Shown: positions 7,282 to 13,469 of the stretch, piece by piece
How the letters are laid out: each line of letters starts with the position of its first letter
Position numbering within the stretch: position 1 is the stretch's first letter
Assembly: GCA_947177885.1 (NCBI GenBank)
Contig: CAMWWF010000041.1
Coordinates: 1-13,469 of the forward strand
Reading direction: 5' to 3'
DNA from: an uncultured Lachnospiraceae bacterium
GTDB lineage: Bacteria; Bacillota_A; Clostridia; Lachnospirales; Lachnospiraceae
DNA: 13,469 nucleotides
Notes under the pieces: model-generated
The model's input: the letters and a program-made list of their open reading frames with translations, nothing else
What the model was told of the DNA's origin: nothing
Database searches by the model: none
Program-made: the position numbers and the translations under genes

Positions 7282-8574
7282 ATGGAACAATATGCAATCA
7301 AAGGCGGTAATCCCTTAGTGGGTGACGTGGAAATAGGAGGTGCCAAAAATGCCGCACTTCCTATTCTGGCTGCTACCATTATGACGGATGAGACCGTATA
7401 TATAGAGAATATGCCCGACGTATGGGATACAAATGTGCTTTTGAGCGCCATGCAGAATATTGGTGTTATGGTAAAACGGACTGACCGGCATAAGGTGACT
7501 CTGAATGCCGGTAATGTCAACAACATGATAGTCGAGGAGGAACCGCTTAAGAAGATCAGGGCTTCCTACTATCTGCTGGGTGCGATCCTTGGAAAATATA
7601 AGCATGCGGAGGTGGTTCTCCCCGGAGGCTGCGATATCGGATTTCGGGCCATTGACCAGCATATCAAGGGATTCCGGGCGCTGGGTGCAACGGTCACAAT
7701 CGAGCATGGCCTGATCAAGGCGCGGGCCGAGAGGCTGAGAGGCGGACATGTCTATATGGACTGTGTCAGCGTGGGTGCGACCATCAATGTCATGATGGCG
7801 GCCACCATGGCGGAAGGTCTGACCATCATTGAGAATTCGGCAAAGGAACCCCATGTGGTGGATGTGGCGAACTTCCTGAACAGCATGGGCGCCAATATCA
7901 AGGGAGCCGGCACGGACGTTATCCGCATTAAAGGCGTACAGAGACTGCATGGCACGGAGTACGCTGTGATTCCCGATCAGATCGAGGCAGGGACTTTTAT
8001 GTTTGCCGCCGCCGTCACCAAGGGTGATGTGACGGTAAAGAACGTGATCCCGAAGCATCTGGAGTCTATTACGGCGAAGCTTTTGGAGATCGGCTGTGAG
8101 GTGGAGGAACTGGACGACTGTATCAGGGTGGTGTCTTCGAAACCGCTCCTTCACACTCATGTAAAGACGCTTCCTTATCCCGGGTTTCCCACGGATATGC
8201 AGCCTCAGATCACGGTGGCGCTGGCTCTGTCAAAGGGAACCAGTATTGTGACGGAGACTATTTTCGAGAATCGTTTCAAATATGTGGACGAGCTGACCCG
8301 GATGGGAGCCAATATTAAGGTGGAGGGTACTACCGCCATCATAGACGGGGTGGAGAGATACACCGGAGCCAGCATTTCGGCGCCGGATCTCAGAGCAGGG
8401 TCGGCCCTTGTGGTTGCGGCGCTGGCTGCCGAGGGAACCTCCACAGTGGATGATATCAAGTATATCCAGCGGGGCTATGAGGATTTTCATCTGAAGCTGC
8501 AGAATCTGGGCGCGCAGATCGAACTGGTTCAGACGGAAAAGGACTTCCAGAGGTTTAGGCTGAAGATAGGTTGA
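7282..8574 (+). CDS. murA: UDP-N-acetylglucosamine 1-carboxyvinyltransferase
   Basis: MurA transfers enolpyruvate from phosphoenolpyruvate to UDP-GlcNAc in the cytoplasm, the first committed step of peptidoglycan precursor synthesis. The 430-residue length is normal for this two-domain inside-out barrel. Key residues are visible: K22-N23 in GGAKNAALP, the catalytic cysteine C117 in LPGGCDIGFR, and the general-base aspartate D305 in GFPTDMQPQ. The loop carries cysteine rather than aspartate, so the enzyme should be of the fosfomycin-sensitive type. Bacillota often carry two murA paralogues; I cannot tell from this window which one this is. The start is supported by AAAGAGG at 7266-7272, nine bases upstream. 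No clear terminator follows, so some transcripts may read into the metK leader. Confidence 0.97.
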   Translation: MEQYAIKGGNPLVGDVEIGGAKNAALPILAATIMTDETVYIENMPDVWDTNVLLSAMQNIGVMVKRTDRHKVTLNAGNVNNMIVEEEPLKKIRASYYLLGAILGKYKHAEVVLPGGCDIGFRAIDQHIKGFRALGATVTIEHGLIKARAERLRGGHVYMDCVSVGATINVMMAATMAEGLTIIENSAKEPHVVDVANFLNSMGANIKGAGTDVIRIKGVQRLHGTEYAVIPDQIEAGTFMFAAAVTKGDVTVKNVIPKHLESITAKLLEIGCEVEELDDCIRVVSSKPLLHTHVKTLPYPGFPTDMQPQITVALALSKGTSIVTETIFENRFKYVDELTRMGANIKVEGTTAIIDGVERYTGASISAPDLRAGSALVVAALAAEGTSTVDDIKYIQRGYEDFHLKLQNLGAQIELVQTEKDFQRFRLKIG

Positions 8575-8607
8575 AGGCTTGAGCTGCTGTGAACAGAAAA
8601 ATTACGG

Positions 8608-8639
8608 TTGACAGCAGACCGTATCTATAGTAGTATAGT
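8608..8639 (+). promoter_or_regulatory. Predicted metK promoter
   Basis: A perfect TTGACA (8608-8613) is followed by TAGTAT at 8631-8636 (17-nt spacing) and TATAGT at 8634-8639 (20-nt spacing); which acts as the -10 cannot be decided by eye. Transcription would start about 10-15 nt before the riboswitch aptamer. Confidence 0.55.
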
Positions 8640-8660
8640 GATAACAATTGAATAGATTTT

Positions 8661-8762
8661 CTCTTATTCAGAGTTGGTGGAGATACATAGGATCGATGAA
8701 ACCACGGCAACCCCCTTGCGGGAAGGTGCCTCCCTGAGCGAAAATGAATCGAACAATAAGAG
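8661..8762 (+). ncRNA. SAM-I (S-box) riboswitch aptamer
   Basis: The region matches the S-box leader pattern. P1 pairs CTCTTAT (8661-8667) with ATAAGAG (8756-8762). After the CAGAG/GGTGGAG kink-turn region come the conserved GATGAAACCACGGCAACC (8694-8711), a P3 hairpin, GGAAGGTGC (8721-8729) and a short P4. The aptamer binds S-adenosylmethionine; in this class ligand binding stabilises P1 and leads to termination. Its place directly upstream of metK is the classic arrangement. Confidence 0.92.
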
Positions 8763-8784
8763 GATTGACTATCGTAAGATTTTG

Positions 8785-8814
8785 AGTCCGCTTATTTTAT
8801 AAGCGGACTTTCTT
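8785..8814 (+). terminator. Riboswitch-controlled intrinsic terminator (expression platform)
   Basis: An 11-bp perfect stem, AGTCCGCTTAT (8785-8795) with ATAAGCGGACT (8799-8809), has a TTT loop and ends in TTTCTT (8809-8814). A competing antiterminator is readable: AATAAG (8755-8760, mostly the 3' strand of P1) can pair with CTTATT (8791-8796), and GACT (8767-8770) with AGTC (8785-8788). SAM-bound P1 would therefore free the terminator and switch metK off. Confidence 0.85.
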
Positions 8815-8862
8815 AATGCAGCAAACGTTAAAACAAATTCATATCAGGAAAGGAAGACACAA

Positions 8863-10050
8863 ATGGAAAAACACTTATTTACCTCAGAATCTGTAACAGA
8901 AGGACATCCTGACAAAGTCTGTGACGCGGTATCCGATGCCATTCTGGACGCCTGCATGGCGGAGGATCCCATGAGTCGTGTGGCCTGCGAGACAGCTTGC
9001 TGTACCGGTTTTGTGCTGGTTACCGGTGAGATCACCACGAAAGCGAATCTGGACATTCCCGCCCTTGTCCGTGAGACTGTGAATGAGATCGGCTATGATG
9101 ACGCGAAGACCGGATTTGACGGAAATACCTGCGCTGTCATGGTGGCGCTGGATAAGCAGTCTCCCGATATTGCCATGGGCGTTGACAAGGCGCTGGAGGC
9201 AAGGGAGCAGAAGATGAGCGACGCCGAGATCGAAGCCATCGGAGCAGGCGATCAGGGTATGATGTTCGGTTACGCTACCAATGAGACCCCGGAGATGATG
9301 CCTTATCCCATTTCCCTGGCACATAAGCTGACCAGACAGTTGACCAAAGTCCGCAAGGACGGTACTTTGACATACCTTCGTCCCGACGGAAAGAGCCAGG
9401 TGTCCGTTGAGTATGATGACAACGGCAAGCCCATTCGCCTGGAGGCTGTGGTATTGTCCACCCAGCATGACGACGATGTGACGCAGGAGAAGATCCATGA
9501 GGATATTAAGAAACACGTGTTCGATGAAGTGCTGCCGAAAGAGCTGATCGACGATAATACAAAGTTCTTTATCAATCCCACCGGCCGTTTCGTGATCGGC
9601 GGGCCTCACGGTGACGCAGGTCTCACCGGTCGTAAGATCATCGTGGACACTTACGGCGGATATGCCCGTCACGGCGGCGGCGCTTTCTCCGGCAAGGACT
9701 GTACCAAGGTGGACAGAAGCGCGGCGTATGCGGCACGTTATGTGGCAAAGAATCTTGTGGCAGCCGGACTGGCAGAGCGGTGTGAGATTCAGCTGTCCTA
9801 CGCGATCGGCGTGGCACAGCCTACTTCCGTTATGGTGGACACCTTTGGAACCGGCAGACTGTCCAACGAAAGGCTTGTTGAGATCATTCGTGAGAACTTT
9901 GACCTTCGTCCCGCAGGCATCATCAGGATGCTGGATCTGCGCAGACCCATATATAAGCAGACCGCGGCATACGGTCACTTCGGAAGGGATGACATTTCTC
10001 TGCCTTGGGAGACACTGGATAAGGTGGAGACACTGGAGGAGTACATATAG
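8863..10050 (+). CDS. metK: S-adenosylmethionine synthetase (methionine adenosyltransferase)
   Basis: MetK makes S-adenosylmethionine from methionine and ATP in the cytoplasm, normally as a tetramer. The 395-residue length is standard. Visible signatures are GHPDK (residues 14-18, with the active-site histidine H15), the family signature [11 protein letters not shown] (127-137), [21 protein letters not shown] before residue 267, and the phosphate-binding GGGAFSGKD (271-279). The ATG is preceded by AAAGGA (8849-8854) at 8 nt. Transcription is predicted to be controlled by the SAM-I riboswitch in its leader, a product feedback loop. No residue looks abnormal. A strong terminator follows at 10092-10132, so metK is probably monocistronic. 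Confidence 0.98.
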   Translation: MEKHLFTSESVTEGHPDKVCDAVSDAILDACMAEDPMSRVACETACCTGFVLVTGEITTKANLDIPALVRETVNEIGYDDAKTGFDGNTCAVMVALDKQSPDIAMGVDKALEAREQKMSDAEIEAIGAGDQGMMFGYATNETPEMMPYPISLAHKLTRQLTKVRKDGTLTYLRPDGKSQVSVEYDDNGKPIRLEAVVLSTQHDDDVTQEKIHEDIKKHVFDEVLPKELIDDNTKFFINPTGRFVIGGPHGDAGLTGRKIIVDTYGGYARHGGGAFSGKDCTKVDRSAAYAARYVAKNLVAAGLAERCEIQLSYAIGVAQPTSVMVDTFGTGRLSNERLVEIIRENFDLRPAGIIRMLDLRRPIYKQTAAYGHFGRDDISLPWETLDKVETLEEYI

Positions 10051-10091
10051 GATACGAAGCAGGAACAGCGTGTGTCATAAGGCGCACTGAT

Positions 10092-10132
10092 AAAAGGCGC
10101 GGGGCCGTTAGAAAGCGGCTGCCGCGCCTTTT
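10092..10132. terminator. Bidirectional intrinsic terminator between metK and the small convergent gene
   Basis: Arms AAAAGGCGCGG (10092-10102) and CCGCGCCTTTT (10122-10132) form a perfect 11-bp stem, with an inner GCCG/CGGC pairing in the loop. A-run and T-run flank it symmetrically, so it can end transcripts on both strands: metK on the + strand and the 56-residue gene on the - strand. Confidence 0.85.
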
Positions 10133-10147
10133 GTGACAGATAGATCC

Positions 10148-10318
10148 TTATCCTTCTTTTATGAGAGGCAGCGCCTGATAAAGCTTTCGTTCAATCTGCC
10201 TTCGCTCTATGGCGATCTGCTTTAAAACGGCTTCATCGTTCGTTACAGCCTCAATCCGCTCCAGTATGGAAAGCTGGTCAAACAGATAGCAGTTAATCTC
10301 TTTTTCGTTTGTTGGCAT
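10148..10318 (-). CDS. Small 56-residue protein of unknown function
   Basis: I do not recognise this protein. From the ATG at 10318 it is 56 residues, charged and without a membrane segment or signal. It looks mostly helical, with a repeated I/L spacing across NCYLFDQLSILERIEAV and ALKQIAIERRQIERKLYQ-like stretches, suggesting a helical hairpin. The frame is open to an ATG at 10396, but AAAGGAG (10329-10335) precedes 10318 by 10 nt and the upstream part is of odd composition, so 10318 is the better start. An extended -10-like TGTTACAAT lies at 10375-10367 on the same strand. Its own ribosome site, promoter-like box and shared terminator with metK support it as a real monocistronic gene. Confidence 0.65.
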   Translation of the reverse strand: MPTNEKEINCYLFDQLSILERIEAVTNDEAVLKQIAIERRQIERKLYQALPLIKEG

Positions 10319-10366
10319 ATCGATCCGTCTCCTTTCATTTTGGCTGCATTGTTTTTGGTTATGCTT

Positions 10367-10375
10367 ATTGTAACA
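10367..10375 (-). promoter_or_regulatory. Possible extended -10 of the small gene
   Basis: On the - strand, TGTTACAAT (10375-10367) has the TGn extension and five of six -10 bases. No good -35 box is found at the usual distance, which is tolerated for extended -10 promoters. It would give a leader of about 40 nt. Confidence 0.3.
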
Positions 10376-10419
10376 TAAAGTCTTTATGAATTCCATATAT
10401 GTTAGAGCGTGTTGTCCTC

Positions 10420-10448
10420 TTTACAAATCCCGGGAAATTCAGTATATT
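10420..10448 (+). promoter_or_regulatory. Predicted dnaE promoter
   Basis: TTTACA (10420-10425) and TATATT (10443-10448) are 17 nt apart, each with five of six consensus bases. A second -10-like TATAGT follows at 10451-10456. The leader to the ATG at 10508 would be about 53 nt. Confidence 0.6.
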
Positions 10449-10507
10449 AGTATAGTAGATTTTGCTGTGACGAAAGATCAGCCGACTGACAGATAAGGAG
10501 CCCGACC

Positions 10508-13469
10508 ATGGCATTTGCGCACCTTCATGTCCACACGGAATATTCCCTGCTGGACGGTTCCAACAAAATAAAAGAGTATGTGGCAAGAGTAAAGGATCTG
10601 GGCATGGACAGCGCAGCCATAACAGACCACGGCGTTATGTACGGCGCTGTTGACTTTTACCGTGCGGCAAAGGCGGAAGGCATCAATCCGATCCTGGGCT
10701 GTGAGGTCTATGTGGCGCCCAATTCCCGCTTTGACAAGGAACTGACCGGCGGGGAGGACAGATATTATCATCTGGTGCTTCTGGCGGAAAATAATACAGG
10801 CTATGCAAATCTGATGAAGATTGTCAGCAAGGGCTTTACGGAAGGGTATTATTATAAGCCCCGTGTGGATATGGAAGTTCTGAACCAATACCATGAGGGC
10901 ATCATAGCATTGTCCGCATGTCTGGCGGGGGAGGTACAGAGGTATATCTCCAAGAGACTTCCGGATGAGGCCAGGAAGGCGGCGAGAAAGTATGAAGCCT
11001 GTTTTGGCAGGGGAAACTATTTCCTGGAATTGCAGGACCACGGACTGCCGGAGCAGAAATTTGTCAATACAGAGCTGTTGAAAATGAGCAGGGAACTGGA
11101 TATTCCGCTGGTAACCACCAACGATGTCCATTATACTTATGCTTCGGACTCGGATTCCCATGATATCCTGCTCTGTCTCCAGACCGGCAAGAAGCTTGCG
11201 GATGAGGATCGCATGCGCTATGAGGGCGGGCAGTATTATGTCAAGAGCGAGGAGGAGATGAAGGGGCTCTTCCCCTATGCCTGGGAGGCGGTGGAAAATA
11301 CCCAGCGGATCGCGGACCGGTGTCATGTGGAGATTGAGTTTGGGGTCACAAAGCTGCCTCATTACGAGGTCCCGGAAGGATATGATTCCTGGACATATCT
11401 GAATAAACTTTGTGATGACGGACTGGCGGAGCGCTATGGCGACGGCAGTCAGCCGGCGGGAGATACGGGGCAGACACTGCGGGAGAGGCTGGACTATGAG
11501 CTTGGTGTCATCAGAACCATGGGATATGTGGACTATTTCCTGATCGTGTGGGATTTTATCAACTATGCCAGATCCAACGATATTCCCGTGGGGCCGGGGC
11601 GCGGTTCCGCGGCGGGCAGTATTGTATCCTATTGCCTGAAGATCACCAATATCGATCCCATCAGGTACAGTCTGCTGTTTGAGCGTTTCCTGAATCCGGA
11701 GCGTGTATCCATGCCGGATATTGATATTGACTTCTGCTTCAACAGGCGCCAGGAGGTCATTGACTATGTGGGCAGGAAATACGGCGCGGATAAAGTGGTG
11801 CAGATCGTGACCTTCGGTACGCTGGCAGCGAAAGGTGTTATCCGCGATGTGGGCCGTGCCATGGATCTGCCTTACGCTTTTGTGGACTCCATTGCCAAGA
11901 TGATTCCCAATGAACTGAACATTACCATAGACCGTGCACTGGAACTGAACCCCGAGCTTCGCAAATTGTATCAGGAAGACGAGCAGGTGCACCATCTGAT
12001 CGATATGTGCAAACGTCTGGAAGGGCTGCCCAGACACACATCCATGCATGCCGCGGGAGTCGTCATCTGTCCCAGAGCGGCGGATGAGTTCGTGCCCTTG
12101 TCCAGAGGAAGTGACGGTTCCATTACCACGCAGTTCACCATGACTACTTTGGAAGAGCTGGGACTGCTGAAAATGGATTTCCTGGGACTGCGTACCCTGA
12201 CGGTGATACATGATGCCGTGGAGTATATAGAGAAGACCAGAGGGGTGCACATCGCTATTGATGAGATCGACTATAACGATCCCAAGGTGCTTGCAGCCAT
12301 CGGCACGGGCAGGACGGACGGCATATTCCAGCTGGAAAGCTCGGGAATGAAGAATTTCATGAAGGAGCTGCATCCCCGGAATCTGGAAGATATCATTGCG
12401 GGAATCTCCCTGTATCGACCCGGCCCCATGGACTTTATTCCAAAGTATATCAAGGGAAAAAATAATCATGACGCGGTAGTTTATTCCTGTCCCCAGCTGG
12501 AACCCATTTTAAAGCCTACCTACGGCTGTATTGTGTATCAGGAGCAGGTAATGCAGATCGTCCGTGATCTGGGCGGTTATACGCTGGGGCGGAGCGATCT
12601 GGTGCGCCGCGCCATGAGTAAAAAGAAAAAAGCGGTCATGGAGAAGGAGCGGGCCAATTTCATCTACGGAAATGAAGCGGAAAATGTTCCGGGCTGCATA
12701 TCCAAAGGGATCGACGAAAAAATAGCAGGCGGTATTTATGATGATATGATGGATTTCGCCAAATATGCATTTAATAAATCCCACGCTGCCTGCTATGCGG
12801 TGGTGGCGTTGCAGACGGCTTATCTGAAATATTACTATCCCGTAGAGTTTATGGCAGCATTGATGACGTCTGTTATTGATAATCCCAAGAAAGTTTCCGA
12901 ATATATTCTGACCTGCAGGAATATGGGGATCCGGATGCTGCCTCCGGACATCAACGAGGGAGATTGCGGTTTCTCCGTGACGGACAGCGGTATCCGCTAT
13001 GCGCTGAATGCCATCAAGAGCATCGGAAGCTCCGTTATAGAAGAAATTGTTCAGGAGCGTCAGGAAAGAGGACTTTTCACCAATCTGCAGGATTTTATCA
13101 CCCGTACCGCAAATATGGAAATGAATAAGCGCATTATAGAGCATCTGATCAAGGCGGGAGCGCTGGACAGCCTGGGCGGGACCAGAAAGCAGTTTATGAG
13201 TGTCTATGTACAGATACTGGATCACGTTGTCCGGGATAAAAAGAACAATCTGGCGGGCCAGATGTCTCTCTTTGATATTGCGGGGGAGGAGCAGAAGGAT
13301 GAGTTCGATATCCGTATGCCGAATGTGGGCGAATATACGCAGGATATGCTGCTGGCCTTTGAGAAGGAGGTTTTGGGGATCTATCTGAGCGGGCATCCTC
13401 TGGAGGCCGATGAGGAACTGTGGCGGAAATACATTACAAATACTACCAATGACTTTGCCCTGGATGAGG
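10508..13469 (+). CDS. dnaE: DNA polymerase III alpha subunit, DnaE (3' end outside window)
   Basis: DnaE is a replicative C-family DNA polymerase subunit. The frame is open from ATG 10508 to the right edge: 987 codons with no frameshift found when read through, of an expected total of about 1,150. AAGGAG at 10495-10500 lies 7 nt before the ATG. The N-terminal PHP domain keeps all motifs I can align to metal ligands: HLHVHTEYS (H7, H9), ITDHG, GCEVYV, YHLVLLA, SACLAGE and TNDVHY. In the polymerase core, GPGRGSAAG precedes the palm; the catalytic aspartates are D404 and D406 in PDIDIDF and D557 in LLKMDFLGLRTLT. YRPGPMDFIPKYI, the FNKSHAACYA fingers region and the helix-hairpin-helix segment follow, with LSGHPLE near the edge. 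Many Bacillota use PolC for most synthesis beside DnaE; polC is not in this window. It is divergent from the 56-residue gene. Confidence 0.97.
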   Translation, partial: MAFAHLHVHTEYSLLDGSNKIKEYVARVKDLGMDSAAITDHGVMYGAVDFYRAAKAEGINPILGCEVYVAPNSRFDKELTGGEDRYYHLVLLAENNTGYANLMKIVSKGFTEGYYYKPRVDMEVLNQYHEGIIALSACLAGEVQRYISKRLPDEARKAARKYEACFGRGNYFLELQDHGLPEQKFVNTELLKMSRELDIPLVTTNDVHYTYASDSDSHDILLCLQTGKKLADEDRMRYEGGQYYVKSEEEMKGLFPYAWEAVENTQRIADRCHVEIEFGVTKLPHYEVPEGYDSWTYLNKLCDDGLAERYGDGSQPAGDTGQTLRERLDYELGVIRTMGYVDYFLIVWDFINYARSNDIPVGPGRGSAAGSIVSYCLKITNIDPIRYSLLFERFLNPERVSMPDIDIDFCFNRRQEVIDYVGRKYGADKVVQIVTFGTLAAKGVIRDVGRAMDLPYAFVDSIAKMIPNELNITIDRALELNPELRKLYQEDEQVHHLIDMCKRLEGLPRHTSMHAAGVVICPRAADEFVPLSRGSDGSITTQFTMTTLEELGLLKMDFLGLRTLTVIHDAVEYIEKTRGVHIAIDEIDYNDPKVLAAIGTGRTDGIFQLESSGMKNFMKELHPRNLEDIIAGISLYRPGPMDFIPKYIKGKNNHDAVVYSCPQLEPILKPTYGCIVYQEQVMQIVRDLGGYTLGRSDLVRRAMSKKKKAVMEKERANFIYGNEAENVPGCISKGIDEKIAGGIYDDMMDFAKYAFNKSHAACYAVVALQTAYLKYYYPVEFMAALMTSVIDNPKKVSEYILTCRNMGIRMLPPDINEGDCGFSVTDSGIRYALNAIKSIGSSVIEEIVQERQERGLFTNLQDFITRTANMEMNKRIIEHLIKAGALDSLGGTRKQFMSVYVQILDHVVRDKKNNLAGQMSLFDIAGEEQKDEFDIRMPNVGEYTQDMLLAFEKEVLGIYLSGHPLEADEELWRKYITNTTNDFALDE

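Noticed and set aside
7315..8160. 281-residue open frame on the - strand
   Set aside because: Antisense shadow of murA.
8884..9978. 364-residue open frame on the - strand
   Set aside because: Exactly covers metK in antisense; no motifs and no ribosome site.
10478..12469. 663-residue open frame on the - strand
   Set aside because: It is antisense to dnaE, whose sense frame carries every family motif. The antisense product has low-complexity H/Q/I-rich composition, no ribosome site and no recognisable domain; it is a by-product of codon bias.
12509..13396. 295-residue open frame on the - strand
   Set aside because: Also antisense to dnaE, with the same artefact composition and no start signals.
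1..13469. Mobile element, phage, defence or biosynthetic cluster
   Set aside because: No transposase, integrase, terminal repeats, tRNA-associated att site, toxin or defence domains were seen on either strand; the gene set is mostly core housekeeping.

Overview
The window looks like a chromosomal segment of a Bacillota (Firmicutes) Clostridia genome, most likely a Lachnospiraceae-type gut anaerobe. This is inferred from roughly balanced base composition, strong AGGAGG-type ribosome sites, sigma-A-like promoters, a SAM-I riboswitch in front of metK, a LysM-G5-M23 cell-wall hydrolase, and a DnaE with an intact PHP domain. There are no tRNA or rRNA genes, insertion sequences, phage genes or CRISPR arrays. 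The gene content is mostly housekeeping.

Left part (1-4246, + strand): a four-gene, tightly packed run. It starts with the 3' part of a gene for an 11-residue-repeat protein ending in a membrane anchor. A flavin-reductase-like FMN protein abuts it, followed by two polytopic membrane proteins; the second is a GT-C (family 39-like) glycosyltransferase and the first is probably a relative. An intrinsic terminator for this run lies inside the 3' coding end of the convergent gene dinB. The start of the second membrane protein is open to question, because an ideal ribosome site precedes an in-frame TTG.

Middle part (4207-8574): dinB (Y-family polymerase, - strand) and a secreted LysM-G5-M23 peptidase (+ strand) are divergent, and their predicted promoters overlap at the -35 boxes. 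This fixes likely starts for both that are internal to the longest ORFs (5415 and 5529). murA (first committed step of peptidoglycan synthesis) follows, after its own predicted promoter.

Right part (8575-13469): a promoter and a complete SAM-I (S-box) attenuator precede metK, a standard feedback loop in which SAM shuts off its own synthase. A near-symmetric terminator separates metK from a convergent small gene for a 56-residue protein of unknown function. Divergently, dnaE (DNA polymerase III alpha subunit) starts at 10508 from a good promoter and runs off the right edge; 987 codons are visible without a frameshift.

I found no convincing undescribed system. The least explained items are the hendecad-repeat membrane protein at the left edge and its operon with the two membrane proteins, the 56-residue protein, and a repeated -10-type motif shared by the metK and dnaE promoters.
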